DNA of 64,000 nt. Source: Chryseobacterium sp. SORGH_AS_0447 (GTDB lineage: Bacteria > Bacteroidota > Bacteroidia > Flavobacteriales > Weeksellaceae). The position numbers and the translations under genes were made by a program. The DNA is taken from contig NZ_JAUTAR010000001.1 in assembly GCF_030818695.1 (NCBI RefSeq), forward strand, positions 3,280,501 through 3,344,500, read 5' to 3'. A model generated the notes under the pieces. It searched no databases and was not told the origin of the DNA. It saw nothing but the letters and a program-made list of their open reading frames with translations. Positions 42,162 to 50,614 of this stretch are shown here, piece by piece; position 1 is the first letter of the stretch; each line of letters begins with the position of its first letter.

Positions 42162-43403
42162 TTATTCTACAAATTCAAGATCTTTATCATGCGTTTCCGA
42201 TACGGTAAGGGCCGAATAGAATGCCAGTCCGAAGACGATTAGTCCTACCAATGCCGCACTGATGATCACTGAAAAATCCTTTTTAAAAAGATCGAATGTA
42301 AAGATCATTACCGGCACCAGCCCGCGAACCATATTCGGAACTGTGGTGGTGGCTGTATTCCTGATATTCGTCCCGAACTGCTCGGCGGCCAGGGTAACAA
42401 ACATGGCCCAATATCCTGTTCCCAGACCCAGCCAAACACAGAACATATAATATTTTGTCTCCGAATCGGTATTCCCGAAAAGCATAATGGCCACCCCGAC
42501 GATGGTAAACACGAGCATATAAAAAATAGCCATTTTCCGAGACTTCAGAAGATGGGAAATAAACCCGCTGGCTAAGTCACCGACGGAAATTCCAACATAA
42601 GCCCACATGATCGCCTTTCCGGGATTCAGATTTTCAATCCCCATTTCCGGCGCAAACTGGTTGGCCAAAACGGCTAAAATCCCGATACAATACCAGGTCG
42701 GCAGCCCGACGGCAATACATTTTAAATATCGTATCAAACGGTTTTTGTTGGTAAAGAATGAAAGAAAATTCCCTTTGGAAACCGATTGATGTTCTATGTT
42801 TTTGTAGATCCCGGATTCAGAAACGCTGATTCTCAGGAACAGCAGCATAATTCCCAATACACCTCCAATGATGTAGGAAATGTTCCATCCGCCCGCCAGT
42901 TCCACGGTGAGCTGGGCAACCACAGCACCCATCAGACCAAAACCGGCAACAACGGAGGTGCCGATGGCTCTTAAACTCTTCGGCAGACTTTCAGAAACCA
43001 GCGTAATTCCGGCTCCGAGCTCTCCGGCGAGACCAATCCCTGCGATAAACCTTAATCCGGCATATTGGTACACCAGATGCTCTTTTGGAAAATAAGGCAG
43101 AAAACCGCAGGCAATATTCGATAAAGAATACACCAGAATAGAACCGAACAGTACCGAAAGCCTTCCTTTCTTATCGCCGAAAATTCCCCAAAAGATTCCT
43201 CCGATCAGCAGACCGACCATCTGAGCATTCAGAATAAAAGTTCCGTCGACATCCGGATTCAAGCCCAACGCCTTCAGACTGGGAATCCTTACAATACCGA
43301 ACAGCAGTAAGTCGTAGATGTCTACAAAGTATCCTAAAGCGGAAATGATGACAGGAATGGAAAAAATGTACTTCAGTTTGGAAGACAGGGAAAGTTCTTG
43401 CAT
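42162..43403 (-). CDS. MFS transporter, metabolite:proton symporter (MHS) type
   Basis: 413 residues with twelve membrane segments. It starts YIFSIPVIISALGYFVDIYDLLLFGIVR, has the MFS loop FWGIFGDKKGRLSVLFGSI after TM2, RFIAGIGLAGELGAGITLVSESLP in TM4-5, and the second-half loop SHLLKSRKMAIFYM. The pattern fits the sugar/organic-acid symporter branch (SP/MHS) rather than a drug pump. Substrate unknown. It lies downstream of rny but is separated by a terminator (43432-43461), so it has its own promoter in the 80-bp gap. Confidence 0.88.
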   Translation of the reverse strand: MQELSLSSKLKYIFSIPVIISALGYFVDIYDLLLFGIVRIPSLKALGLNPDVDGTFILNAQMVGLLIGGIFWGIFGDKKGRLSVLFGSILVYSLSNIACGFLPYFPKEHLVYQYAGLRFIAGIGLAGELGAGITLVSESLPKSLRAIGTSVVAGFGLMGAVVAQLTVELAGGWNISYIIGGVLGIMLLFLRISVSESGIYKNIEHQSVSKGNFLSFFTNKNRLIRYLKCIAVGLPTWYCIGILAVLANQFAPEMGIENLNPGKAIMWAYVGISVGDLASGFISHLLKSRKMAIFYMLVFTIVGVAIMLFGNTDSETKYYMFCVWLGLGTGYWAMFVTLAAEQFGTNIRNTATTTVPNMVRGLVPVMIFTFDLFKKDFSVIISAALVGLIVFGLAFYSALTVSETHDKDLEFVE

Positions 43404-43431
43404 TTTGGAGTTTTAAGTTTTGCTAAAAATA

Positions 43432-43461
43432 AAAAACCTTTCAATTTCTTGAAAGGTTTTT
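43432..43461 (-). terminator. Terminator of rny
   Basis: A perfect 13-bp stem AAAAACCTTTCAA/TTGAAAGGTTTTT with a 4-base loop and T residues on the minus strand, 22 bp beyond the rny stop. Confidence 0.87.
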
Positions 43462-43483
43462 ATAAAATATCTTTTTTGCGTGT

Positions 43484-45052
43484 TTATCTTGCAATATTCA
43501 CCGCTCTGGTTTCTCTAATTACGGTTACTTTCACCTGTCCCGGATAAGTAAGCTCATTCTGGATCTTTTCTGAAATGTCATAAGATAACTGGGAAGCGAC
43601 TTCGTCATTTACCTTTCCGCTTTCTACCATTACCCTAAGTTCTCTACCGGCCTGGATTGCGTAAGCGGAAGATACCCCGTCAAAGCTTAATGCTGCAGAT
43701 TCAAGATCTTTCAGTCTCTGGATATATGATTCAAGCACCTGTCTTCTGGCGCCCGGTCTTGCTCCGGAAATCGCATCGGCAACCTGAATAATCGGTGATA
43801 ATAATGAAGTCATTTCCACTTCGTCGTGGTGTGCCCCAATCGCATTTACCACCTCTGCATTTTCACCGTACTTCTCTGCCCACTGCATTCCCAGTAAAGC
43901 GTGAGGAAGTTCGGATTCCTGCTCAGGAACTTTCCCGATATCGTGTAAAAGACCTGCTCTTTTCGCTAATTTTACGTTTAATCCCAATTCAGCAGCCATG
44001 GTTGCAGCAATGTTTGCTACTTCTCTGGAGTGCTGTAATAGGTTCTGTCCGTAAGAAGAACGGTATTTCATTCTACCTACGATCTTGATCAGTTCCGGGT
44101 GTAATCCGTGGATTCCAAGATCAATGATGGTTCTCTTACCTACTTCGATGATCTCCTCTTCGATCTGCTTTCTTGTTTTCTCTACTACTTCTTCGATTCT
44201 TGCCGGGTGAATTCTTCCGTCGGTTACCAATCGGTGAAGGGATAATCTGGCGATCTCTCTTCTTACCGGGTCGAAACAAGAAAGAAGAATCGCTTCCGGA
44301 GTATCATCAACGATGATCTCTACTCCGGTTACGGCTTCCAAAGCACGGATATTTCTACCCTCTCTACCGATGATTCGTCCTTTCACTTCGTCAGATTCAA
44401 TGTTGAATACCGATACCGAGTTTTCAATCGCCTGTTCGGTTCCGATTCTCTGGATCGTCTGGATAACGATTTTTCTCGCCTCACTTTTGGCATTCAGCTG
44501 AGCTTCTTCCATAATGCTCTGAACATGCGCCTGAGCTCTTGTTTTGGCTTCTGCTTTCAACGATTCTACCAATTCGGCTTTGGCCTCTTCCGCAGAGTAG
44601 TTGGATATTTTTTCTAAAATTTCAACTTTCTTAGCTGTTGCAACGTCAAGCTCCTGCTGTTTTCTTTCAAGGATTTCCGTTTTCTTTGCATAATCGGCAA
44701 TCTGCTTGTCAAGGTCTTTTTCCAGCTTCCCTACTTTGCTAAGCTCATCGTTCAGCTTGTGCTCCTTATCCTTGGTTCTTTTTTCCACCTCCTGCATTTT
44801 CTTTTCGCGGGACTGGATGTCTGCGTCATGCTGGGATTTCAGCTCCAGGAATTTTTCCTTGGCCTGGATGTTCTTTTCTTTCTTTATGGATTCGGCTTGT
44901 ACGTTAGCTTTTTCTATTAGGTTTTCAGCATTTTTCTTTGCATCATCTATAATAAATTTTGCTTTGGTATTGAGTGAGCTTTTGGAAAAAAGTATTCCTA
45001 CCACTGCACCAATGACCAGGCAAATTATGCCGACTATAATGGCTGTTGTCAT
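43484..45052 (-). CDS. rny: Ribonuclease Y
   Basis: 522 residues. It has an N-terminal membrane anchor ([21 protein letters not shown]), a long charged coiled coil (about 30-205), a KH domain with [33 protein letters not shown] and an HD domain with [26 protein letters not shown] and [12 protein letters not shown]. It is the membrane-bound endoribonuclease that starts mRNA decay in many bacteria. It lies directly downstream of 6S RNA and zapA on the same strand, a gene order conserved in flavobacteria as I recall. Confidence 0.97.
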   Translation of the reverse strand: MTTAIIVGIICLVIGAVVGILFSKSSLNTKAKFIIDDAKKNAENLIEKANVQAESIKKEKNIQAKEKFLELKSQHDADIQSREKKMQEVEKRTKDKEHKLNDELSKVGKLEKDLDKQIADYAKKTEILERKQQELDVATAKKVEILEKISNYSAEEAKAELVESLKAEAKTRAQAHVQSIMEEAQLNAKSEARKIVIQTIQRIGTEQAIENSVSVFNIESDEVKGRIIGREGRNIRALEAVTGVEIIVDDTPEAILLSCFDPVRREIARLSLHRLVTDGRIHPARIEEVVEKTRKQIEEEIIEVGKRTIIDLGIHGLHPELIKIVGRMKYRSSYGQNLLQHSREVANIAATMAAELGLNVKLAKRAGLLHDIGKVPEQESELPHALLGMQWAEKYGENAEVVNAIGAHHDEVEMTSLLSPIIQVADAISGARPGARRQVLESYIQRLKDLESAALSFDGVSSAYAIQAGRELRVMVESGKVNDEVASQLSYDISEKIQNELTYPGQVKVTVIRETRAVNIAR

Positions 45053-45089
45053 ATCTATATATAAGTTTTAATTGTCCTTAATTTTGCAT

Positions 45090-45265
45090 AAAAAAAGCCC
45101 ACAACAATTCAGAGATTGAGAGTAAACTCCTAATCAACACGATTTGAACTGATTTCCATTGTCTGTAATCCGGAGAACCGGCACGCCATTCAATGGACAT
45201 TTGTTCGGTAATTGTTTAGCGTTGAGTTTACCTTTAATGTGTTAGAATCATTGTAGGCAGTTGGT
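45090..45265 (-). ncRNA. ssrS: 6S RNA
   Basis: The 226-bp gap between zapA and rny folds on the minus strand as one long rod. The ends pair over 14 positions (45245-45258 with 45097-45110, including G-U pairs). Inside, GTAAACTC pairs with GAGTTTAC; then CCATTG pairs with CAATGG; and the tip is CCGG-TTCT-CCGG. A run of T residues follows the 3' arm (45090-45096), ending the RNA. A rod with a large central bubble, coming straight after zapA, is the 6S RNA arrangement. 6S RNA mimics an open promoter and sequesters RNA polymerase in stationary phase. About 175 nt; exact 5' end not determined. Confidence 0.85.
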
Positions 45266-45278
45266 CGGGAAAAAAAAT

Positions 45279-45566
45279 CTATTTCCCTGTTTCATTCAAC
45301 GATTGATTGATCTTTGATAATCTTTCGTTGGTAGCTTGTATTGTTTTATCGTAGTTCATAGACACCACCTCGGCATTGGTTCCCAGTTTCAGGGCACACA
45401 TGGCCAAAGCATCCTGCTTGTCTCTCACATCGAAATTCTGTTCAAAATCCTTAATCATATTTTCAATCTGCTTCCCTACCTTGCGCAGCGTTTCTTCTTC
45501 TGCTGCCGGCACATTCAGCGGATATACTCTTCCGGCAATATTAATGGTTATTCTTCTTACCTCCAT
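45279..45566 (-). CDS. zapA: Cell division protein ZapA
   Basis: 95 residues. MEVRRITINIAGRVYPLNVPAAEEETLRKVGKQIENMI is the ZapA N-terminal beta-beta-alpha domain, followed by FDVRDKQDALAMCALKLG and a C-terminal coiled-coil helix. ZapA bundles FtsZ filaments at the division ring. Its start codon overlaps the stop of the upstream coiled-coil gene by one base (TAATG), so the two are translated together. 6S RNA begins about 14 bp after its stop. Confidence 0.95.
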   Translation of the reverse strand: MEVRRITINIAGRVYPLNVPAAEEETLRKVGKQIENMIKDFEQNFDVRDKQDALAMCALKLGTNAEVVSMNYDKTIQATNERLSKINQSLNETGK

Positions 45567-45868
45567 TATAATCCACTGTTTTGAAGCTGGGCAATACAGA
45601 AATCTATTTCTTTCACCAATCGGTTGATGTGGTTTTTCATCAGCCGGTTGTGTTCAGGATTTCCTGATATTGCCGAATACAATTTTATATTTTTTTGCTC
45701 TTCTGCTAATACCTGATTTTTTCTTCTTTCCTCATCATATTTCTTCTTCAGCTCTTCATGCTCAACATTCAGTTCAGAAAATTCTTCAGTAAGATTTTTA
45801 TAACTTTTCTGCAATTGTAAAATCTTTTTCTCTAGTTCTGAAAAATGGTTTTCTAAATCTTGAAGCAT
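45566..45868 (-). CDS. Small coiled-coil protein coupled to zapA
   Basis: 100 residues. Residues about 4-60 form a continuous heptad coiled coil (LENHFSELEKKILQLQKSYKNL, ELKKKYDEERRKNQVLAEEQ), followed by LMKNHINRLVKEIDFCIAQLQN. There is no signal peptide, so it is cytoplasmic. The one-base overlap with zapA suggests a division function, perhaps analogous to the small coiled-coil ZapB or a subunit binding ZapA, but there is no clear sequence match to ZapB. Confidence 0.8.
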   Translation of the reverse strand: MLQDLENHFSELEKKILQLQKSYKNLTEEFSELNVEHEELKKKYDEERRKNQVLAEEQKNIKLYSAISGNPEHNRLMKNHINRLVKEIDFCIAQLQNSGL

Positions 45869-45957
45869 TTCAGGTTTTCGTATATTCTAACTATTAGCAA
45901 AAATAACAAAATATTAATACTAACAAAAATAAAACGGTCTATATTTTGTGGTAAAGC

Positions 45958-45988
45958 AAAAAAGGAGACGCAAAACCGCATCTCCTTT
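45958..45988 (-). terminator. Terminator of the porT operon
   Basis: An 11-bp stem AAAGGAGATGC / GCGTCTCCTTT on the minus strand with one wobble pair, a 6-base loop and a T-run. It lies 20 bp beyond the porT stop. Confidence 0.85.
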
Positions 45989-46008
45989 GTCTATTTATAA
46001 GATATTCC

Positions 46009-46791
46009 TTATTCGAATTTCAGAACGAAGAATATGGCTCTTGTCTGCAAGGTAGACATGGCAGCCGTCCAGTACGGAGGCGTTGTTGCATTATCCGCTA
46101 CAATTTCATTGTTCATGATGAATGTTCCTCTTACGGCCGGCGTCAATTTAAACTTGTTGAAGTAAAACTGGATTCCCATTTCCGCAGACCATGCAAAGTT
46201 ATGCGTAGTCGATCTGAAGACCCCCTGAAGGTTATCATCCGTAGAACTTGAGTTAGACTGAAGGTTTACGATATAGTTTACCCCTGCCGCAACATAAGGT
46301 CTGGAATTGTACCATCTCTGCCCGTGAAGTTCCAATAATACAGGAACATCCACCAAAGTACTTTTAATTTCTCTTACCCTGTCTTTTTCCTGTAAAGGAA
46401 ATGGGATAAAAGGATCGTTCGTTAAGGTACCTGCCGCATACTGGTCGTTGGACTGTGTATTAAAAGTCAACTGTCTCTGGCCGAATTGTAACCCCGGTTC
46501 TAATCTTACATCCAGATAATCGTTCAGTCTCCATTTTGCGATAAGACCCGCACCGAAGCTGTAACTTTCCTTAGACGTAACAAGATTCTGATTATTATTC
46601 ATCCCGTATCTCGGATGCAGAACGATACGGTAGTCCAGTCTGTTACCATTCAGATAAAAACCCCAGCTGAATTTCTGTTCGTCGAAATCTTCCAACTTAT
46701 CCATTCTGTTACGGGTTCTGAATTGCGCGTTCGCTAAAACGGCAATATTTACTGAGGCTAAAACCAGTGCTCTTAATAAAAATTTATTCAT
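46009..46791 (-). CDS. porT: Type IX secretion protein PorT/SprT
   Basis: 260 residues with a signal peptide (MNKFLLRALVLASVNIAVLANAQ). The rest is an eight-stranded outer-membrane-barrel-like pattern, with FSWGFYLNGNRLDYRIVLHPRYG, YSFGAGLIAKWRLNDYLDVRLEPGLQFGQRQLTF, and the final aromatic RAIFFVLKFE. This composition and the position directly after ubiE match PorT (SprT) of the Bacteroidota type IX secretion and gliding system. No other T9SS gene is in the window. It is the last gene of a three-gene operon. Confidence 0.88.
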   Translation of the reverse strand: MNKFLLRALVLASVNIAVLANAQFRTRNRMDKLEDFDEQKFSWGFYLNGNRLDYRIVLHPRYGMNNNQNLVTSKESYSFGAGLIAKWRLNDYLDVRLEPGLQFGQRQLTFNTQSNDQYAAGTLTNDPFIPFPLQEKDRVREIKSTLVDVPVLLELHGQRWYNSRPYVAAGVNYIVNLQSNSSSTDDNLQGVFRSTTHNFAWSAEMGIQFYFNKFKLTPAVRGTFIMNNEIVADNATTPPYWTAAMSTLQTRAIFFVLKFE

Positions 46792-46795
46792 AGGG

Positions 46796-47527
46796 TTACT
46801 TTGTTGCTTTATAAATTGTGGCTATACCTAAACTTAGTTTTTTATATTCAACTTTTTTAAATCCTGTATCTAAAAGAATTTGTCTCATTTTTTCCCCGTA
46901 AGGAAAAGCATTTACAGAATCCGGAAGGTATGTATATGCCCTATTATCTTTGGAAACCAGCCTGCCTATAGCAGGTAAAATGTTTTTGAAATAAAACATA
47001 TACAATGGCCCCATAACCCCTTCAACTTTTGAAAACTCCAGTATATAAACACTCTTGTTATCTTTCACTACTCTTCTCAATTCTGCCAAACCTTTGGTAA
47101 GGTTTTCAAAATTCCTTACTCCAAATGCAACGGAAACGGCATCGAACCTATTGTCCTCATAAGGAAGATTCTCTGCATCGCCTTTTTGCATGGAAATTTT
47201 GCCGTCTAATTTAAGTTTTTTTATTTTAATAACGCCAACATTTAACATTTGTTGCGATAAATCCAAACCAATTACTCTGGAACCTGTTCCCTTTTCAATG
47301 GCGATTGCCAGATCTCCGGTTCCTGTAGCCACATCCAGCACTTCCTGAGGCTGGTCATTTTTCATCCATTTCACCAGCGTATTTCTCCATAAAACATCAA
47401 TTTTCAGAGAAAGCACACGATTCAGAACATCGTATTTCGGTGCAATATTGTCGAACATATCCTCTACCTGGCTCTTTTTCGTAGCTTCAGAGTTGTAGGG
47501 TGTAATTTTGGTAATATCTTTTGTCAA
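46796..47527 (-). CDS. ubiE: Demethylmenaquinone methyltransferase (UbiE/MenG)
   Basis: 243 residues. The UbiE signatures are VEDMFDNIAPKYDVLNRVLSLKIDVLWRN, SAM motif I VLDVATGTGDLAIAI, MQKGDAENLPYEDNRFDAVSVAFGVRNFEN and the C-terminal LGIATIYKATK. It methylates demethylmenaquinone, the last step of menaquinone synthesis; flavobacteria use menaquinone, so MenG is the physiological name. It starts 3 bp after the preceding gene and ends 4 bp before porT, so all three are co-transcribed. Confidence 0.96.
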   Translation of the reverse strand: MTKDITKITPYNSEATKKSQVEDMFDNIAPKYDVLNRVLSLKIDVLWRNTLVKWMKNDQPQEVLDVATGTGDLAIAIEKGTGSRVIGLDLSQQMLNVGVIKIKKLKLDGKISMQKGDAENLPYEDNRFDAVSVAFGVRNFENLTKGLAELRRVVKDNKSVYILEFSKVEGVMGPLYMFYFKNILPAIGRLVSKDNRAYTYLPDSVNAFPYGEKMRQILLDTGFKKVEYKKLSLGIATIYKATK

Positions 47528-47530
47528 AAC

Positions 47531-48100
47531 TTAAAACTTGTAATATTCTTTATAATAATTAAGGTAATCCTGCTTTCGGAAAATCTTCGATCGCGATTCT
47601 ACCTGCTGGATGTTTTTAATGAGTTTATCATAATCTTCATCCACATTGTAGTAAAAATCATCCGTATACAATTTGCTGAAGCGTCTTGCACCTCCATAAT
47701 ACGGTTTCCCGTCGATGATAGTTTTATCCAATGCCAAAAGTAAGGAATCTTTCTTCAGGTTGTATCCGTAATACTGATCATTGATGTAATAATCCTGATG
47801 GGCGATATTGATCAGCCCTCTTATTTTATTTACTTCAAATGCGGAATCGAAAAGCAGTTTCTTATTCTGGTCGAAAACTTTTATGGAGTTCTTTCCTTTT
47901 TCAAGATCTACGGGAACGGTCTGCCCACCGGCAATAATCCCCTCCAAACCGTTGTTTATTTTATAGTAAAACGTATTGGGCGTAGGATTGTCTACTACGT
48001 AATAGTTCTTTTTGGCTAAAAACAGGAAGTAGATCCCAAAGGCAACGATAAACGCCACAACTGCAATAAGTAAGCCTTTTAAGGACGGATTGTTTTTCAT
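47531..48100 (-). CDS. Single-pass membrane protein of unknown function upstream of ubiE
   Basis: 189 residues. One N-terminal membrane segment (LLIAVVAFIVAFGIYFLFLA) anchors a periplasmic domain with NTFYYKINNGLEGIIAGGQTVPVDLEKGKNSIKVFD, a short beta-sandwich, then a Tyr-rich helical part (FYYNVDEDYDKLIKNIQQ, YLNYYKEYYKF). I do not recognise a family. It is the first gene of the operon with ubiE and porT, 3 bp spacing, so a link to the envelope or T9SS is possible but unproven. Confidence 0.78.
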   Translation of the reverse strand: MKNNPSLKGLLIAVVAFIVAFGIYFLFLAKKNYYVVDNPTPNTFYYKINNGLEGIIAGGQTVPVDLEKGKNSIKVFDQNKKLLFDSAFEVNKIRGLINIAHQDYYINDQYYGYNLKKDSLLLALDKTIIDGKPYYGGARRFSKLYTDDFYYNVDEDYDKLIKNIQQVESRSKIFRKQDYLNYYKEYYKF

Positions 48101-48168
48101 AAGATTGTAAAGTACAATTTTTGCAAATTTAATAATATTTTTAATTCTCCGTTATTAATATTAATTAT

Positions 48169-48176
48169 TAACTTTG
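48169..48176 (+). promoter_or_regulatory. -7 element of the KAS III gene
   Basis: TAACTTTG lies 25 bp before the ATG at 48202, in the divergent gap with the ubiE operon. Confidence 0.55.
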
Positions 48177-48201
48177 CAACTTTAAAAAATCATTTAAACG
48201 A

Positions 48202-49269
48202 ATGCCGAATACGATCATCATTGGTTCTGGATCTTACCTTCCCAGCAGAGTTATCGGAAGAGATTATTTCTTAGATTCAGAGTTTTATACTGAAGACGGG
48301 GTGAAGATTGACAAACCTGCCGAAGAAACCATCGCAAAATTTGTAGAAATCACGGAAATTGAAAACAGAAGGTTCATCGAGGACGACCTTTCCAACTCAC
48401 AAATCGGCTATGAAGCTTCAAAACTTGCGATTGCAGATGCCGGCATCGATCAGGAAGAACTGGATTATATCATTTATGCCAGCAATTTCGGTGAAGTTAC
48501 CGTAAACGGATACGCAGATTTTATGCCGACGATGGCAGCCCGGGTAAAGAATAAGCTGGGTATTAAAAACAGAAAATGTATCACTTATGATATGCTTTTT
48601 GGATGTCCGGGATGGGTAGAAGCCATGATCCTTGCCGACAACCTGATTAAAGCTAAGGTAGCAAAAACGATCTTGGTAATCGGTGCTGAAACGTTAAGCA
48701 GGGTAACCGATCCGCACGACCGCAACAGGATGATCTTTGCAGACGGAGCCGGAGCGGTAGTGGTAAAAGCAACCGACGAGGAAAACGTAGGGATTATTGC
48801 CCATAATACGATCTGCGACAACGGCCTTGAGCTTGATTATCTGGCTAACGGACCATCTATCAACAAAGAATCCGACCAGACCAGACTGTTTGTAAGAATG
48901 CAGGGAAGAAAAATCTACGAGTACGCTCTGAAGAATGTTCCTGCCGCCATTAAAGAAACCATCGAGGATGCCGGTCTTTCTATTGAAGACATCAATAAAA
49001 TCCTTATTCACCAGGCCAATGCCAAAATGGATTACGCGATGATCGAAAGGCTTCACAAGCTTTATAATGTGAAGGATTACGACCATTCCATCTCTCCGAT
49101 GACGATCCAGGACTTCGGAAATTCATCTGTAGCGACAATTCCTACCATGTTTGATTTAATTATTAAAGGAAAAATGGAGGGTCAATCGTTTAAAGAAAAA
49201 GGTAACATTGTGATGACTTCGGTAGGTGCCGGAATGAACATCAATGCTATCGTTTACAGATTTCCTTAA
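48202..49269 (+). CDS. 3-oxoacyl-ACP synthase III-like ketosynthase
   Basis: 355 residues. Catalytic triad: Cys in YDMLFGCPGWVEAMILAD (about residue 134), His in ILIHQANAKMDYAMIERL and Asn in DFGNSSVATIPTMFDL. It begins TIIIGSGSYLPSRVIGRDYF, the thiolase-fold KASIII start. It condenses acyl-CoA with malonyl-ACP to start fatty acid synthesis, or in secondary branches a related reaction. The N-terminal region (LDSEFYTEDGVKIDKPAEETIAKFVEITEIENRRF) is longer than in E. coli FabH (317 residues), as in a Bacteroidota-specific clade, so a role other than housekeeping FabH is possible. Confidence 0.92.
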   Translation: MPNTIIIGSGSYLPSRVIGRDYFLDSEFYTEDGVKIDKPAEETIAKFVEITEIENRRFIEDDLSNSQIGYEASKLAIADAGIDQEELDYIIYASNFGEVTVNGYADFMPTMAARVKNKLGIKNRKCITYDMLFGCPGWVEAMILADNLIKAKVAKTILVIGAETLSRVTDPHDRNRMIFADGAGAVVVKATDEENVGIIAHNTICDNGLELDYLANGPSINKESDQTRLFVRMQGRKIYEYALKNVPAAIKETIEDAGLSIEDINKILIHQANAKMDYAMIERLHKLYNVKDYDHSISPMTIQDFGNSSVATIPTMFDLIIKGKMEGQSFKEKGNIVMTSVGAGMNINAIVYRFP

Positions 49270-49292
49270 AAATATTATAACGTAAAAATATT

Positions 49293-49326
49293 AAAAGCAC
49301 AGGGAATTAGTCTTTGTGCTTTTTTT
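49293..49326 (+). terminator. Terminator of the KAS III gene
   Basis: AAAAGCACA (49293-49301) pairs with TGTGCTTTT (49315-49323), loop 13 bases, then T residues. A GTG at 49316 lies inside it, which supports starting the next gene at 49337. Confidence 0.75.
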
Positions 49327-49336
49327 AACCCTGATT

Positions 49337-50542
49337 ATGCAGAGAAATTTTTTAATCATCGCAGCTGTCTTCCTCGTATTAGAAGTCTATATCTACCAGG
49401 CTATAAGAACTTTAACCGATAATTCTTGGATTAAAATCGGATACGGAATCGTTTCTTTAGCCGTCTATGGATTCTTCGCTTATGAAATGGCCCATTTTAA
49501 TAAAGGGGAAAGAAGCATGATGCGCGCACAGATCATGATTTCCATTTTCCTGGTCTTTATCCTTCCTAAAATCTTTATCGTGCTGTTTTTGTTGATCGAT
49601 GATATTTTCAGGACCGGAAGCTATCTGATCGGATTTACGCGATCTTCCGAAAATTTTTTCCCGGAAAGAAGAAAGTTTCTAAGTATTATGGGATTAGGTT
49701 TAGGCGGCGTCCTTTCTGCCCTTTTTATCGACGGGATTACTTTCGGAAAGTACCGGCATAAGGTAAGAAGAGTAAGAATCAACTTTACCAATCTTCCGAA
49801 AAGTTTCAAAGGCTACAAAATCGTTCAGATCTCCGACGTGCACAGCGGGAGCTTTTCCGATCCGAGCAAACTGGAGCATGCGATCAACCTGATTAACGAG
49901 CAGAATCCCGATCTTGTCCTGTTTACAGGAGATATGGTAAACAATGTAGCGGATGAATTCAAGCCTTTTATTCCTTTATTTTCTAAAATTAAAGCGAAAG
50001 ACGGGAAATTTGCCGTTCTGGGCAACCATGATTATGCAGATTATGTCACCTGGGCTTCACTGGACGCCAAAAAGAAAAACCTGGATACGCTGATCGATTA
50101 TGAAAGACAGGCCGGATTTGATATGCTTCGCAACGAACATCGCGTGATTGAGAAAAACGGCGAGAAGATATACATTCTGGGCGTAGAGAACTGGGGACTG
50201 AAACCTTTCCCACAATTCGGAAGGCTGGACGACGCTTTAAAAGGCGTACCTGAATCTGCAGTAAAGATCCTGATGAGCCATGACCCTACCCACTTCGATT
50301 ACGTTGTCAAAAACCATCCCGGAAATGTTCATCTGACACTTTCCGGACATACCCATGGCATGCAGTTCGGTCTCGACCTGAAAAATGTAAAATGGTCACC
50401 GGTACAGTACCGATATCCGAAATGGGCCGATCTGTATGAAAGTGAAGGCAAAATGCTGTATGTCAACAGAGGTTTTGGTGTATTGGGCTATCCCGGAAGA
50501 GTGGGCGTCCTGCCGGAAATTACGCTGTTTGAATTAGCATAA
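49337..50542 (+). CDS. Membrane-anchored metallophosphoesterase
   Basis: 401 residues from ATG at 49337; the earlier GTG at 49316 is inside the preceding terminator. The N-terminal 100 residues contain three to four membrane helices (FLIIAAVFLVLEVYIY, IKIGYGIVSLAVYGFFAY, MISIFLVFILPKIFIVLFLLI). The calcineurin-like domain shows all five metal motifs: KIVQISDVHSGSF, VLFTGDMVNN, AVLGNHDYADY, ILMSHDPTHF and LTLSGHTHGMQFG. Related YkuE/YaeI proteins hydrolyse UDP-linked lipids or phosphodiesters at the membrane; the substrate here is unknown. Confidence 0.93.
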   Translation: MQRNFLIIAAVFLVLEVYIYQAIRTLTDNSWIKIGYGIVSLAVYGFFAYEMAHFNKGERSMMRAQIMISIFLVFILPKIFIVLFLLIDDIFRTGSYLIGFTRSSENFFPERRKFLSIMGLGLGGVLSALFIDGITFGKYRHKVRRVRINFTNLPKSFKGYKIVQISDVHSGSFSDPSKLEHAINLINEQNPDLVLFTGDMVNNVADEFKPFIPLFSKIKAKDGKFAVLGNHDYADYVTWASLDAKKKNLDTLIDYERQAGFDMLRNEHRVIEKNGEKIYILGVENWGLKPFPQFGRLDDALKGVPESAVKILMSHDPTHFDYVVKNHPGNVHLTLSGHTHGMQFGLDLKNVKWSPVQYRYPKWADLYESEGKMLYVNRGFGVLGYPGRVGVLPEITLFELA

Positions 50543-50544
50543 TA

Positions 50545-50614
50545 AATTCAAGGTTTAAGGTTTAAGGTTCAAAGTTTAAGGACGGACTTTGAATTTTGAA
50601 TCTTAAACCTTAAA
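50545..50614. terminator. Heptad-periodic inverted repeat between convergent genes
   Basis: Ten 7-bp units run from 50545: AATTCAA, GGTTTAA, GGTTTAA, GGTTCAA, AGTTTAA and so on. The second half is the inverse of the first: 50554-50581 pairs with 50587-50614 at 24 of 28 positions with a 5-base tip. It fills the gap between the phosphoesterase (stop 50542) and the convergent deacetylase-like gene (stop 50615), so it probably acts as a two-way terminator. Confidence 0.75.

Noticed and set aside
49316..49336. GTG start for the phosphoesterase
   Set aside because: It is part of the KAS III terminator; ATG at 49337 begins the membrane helix cleanly.
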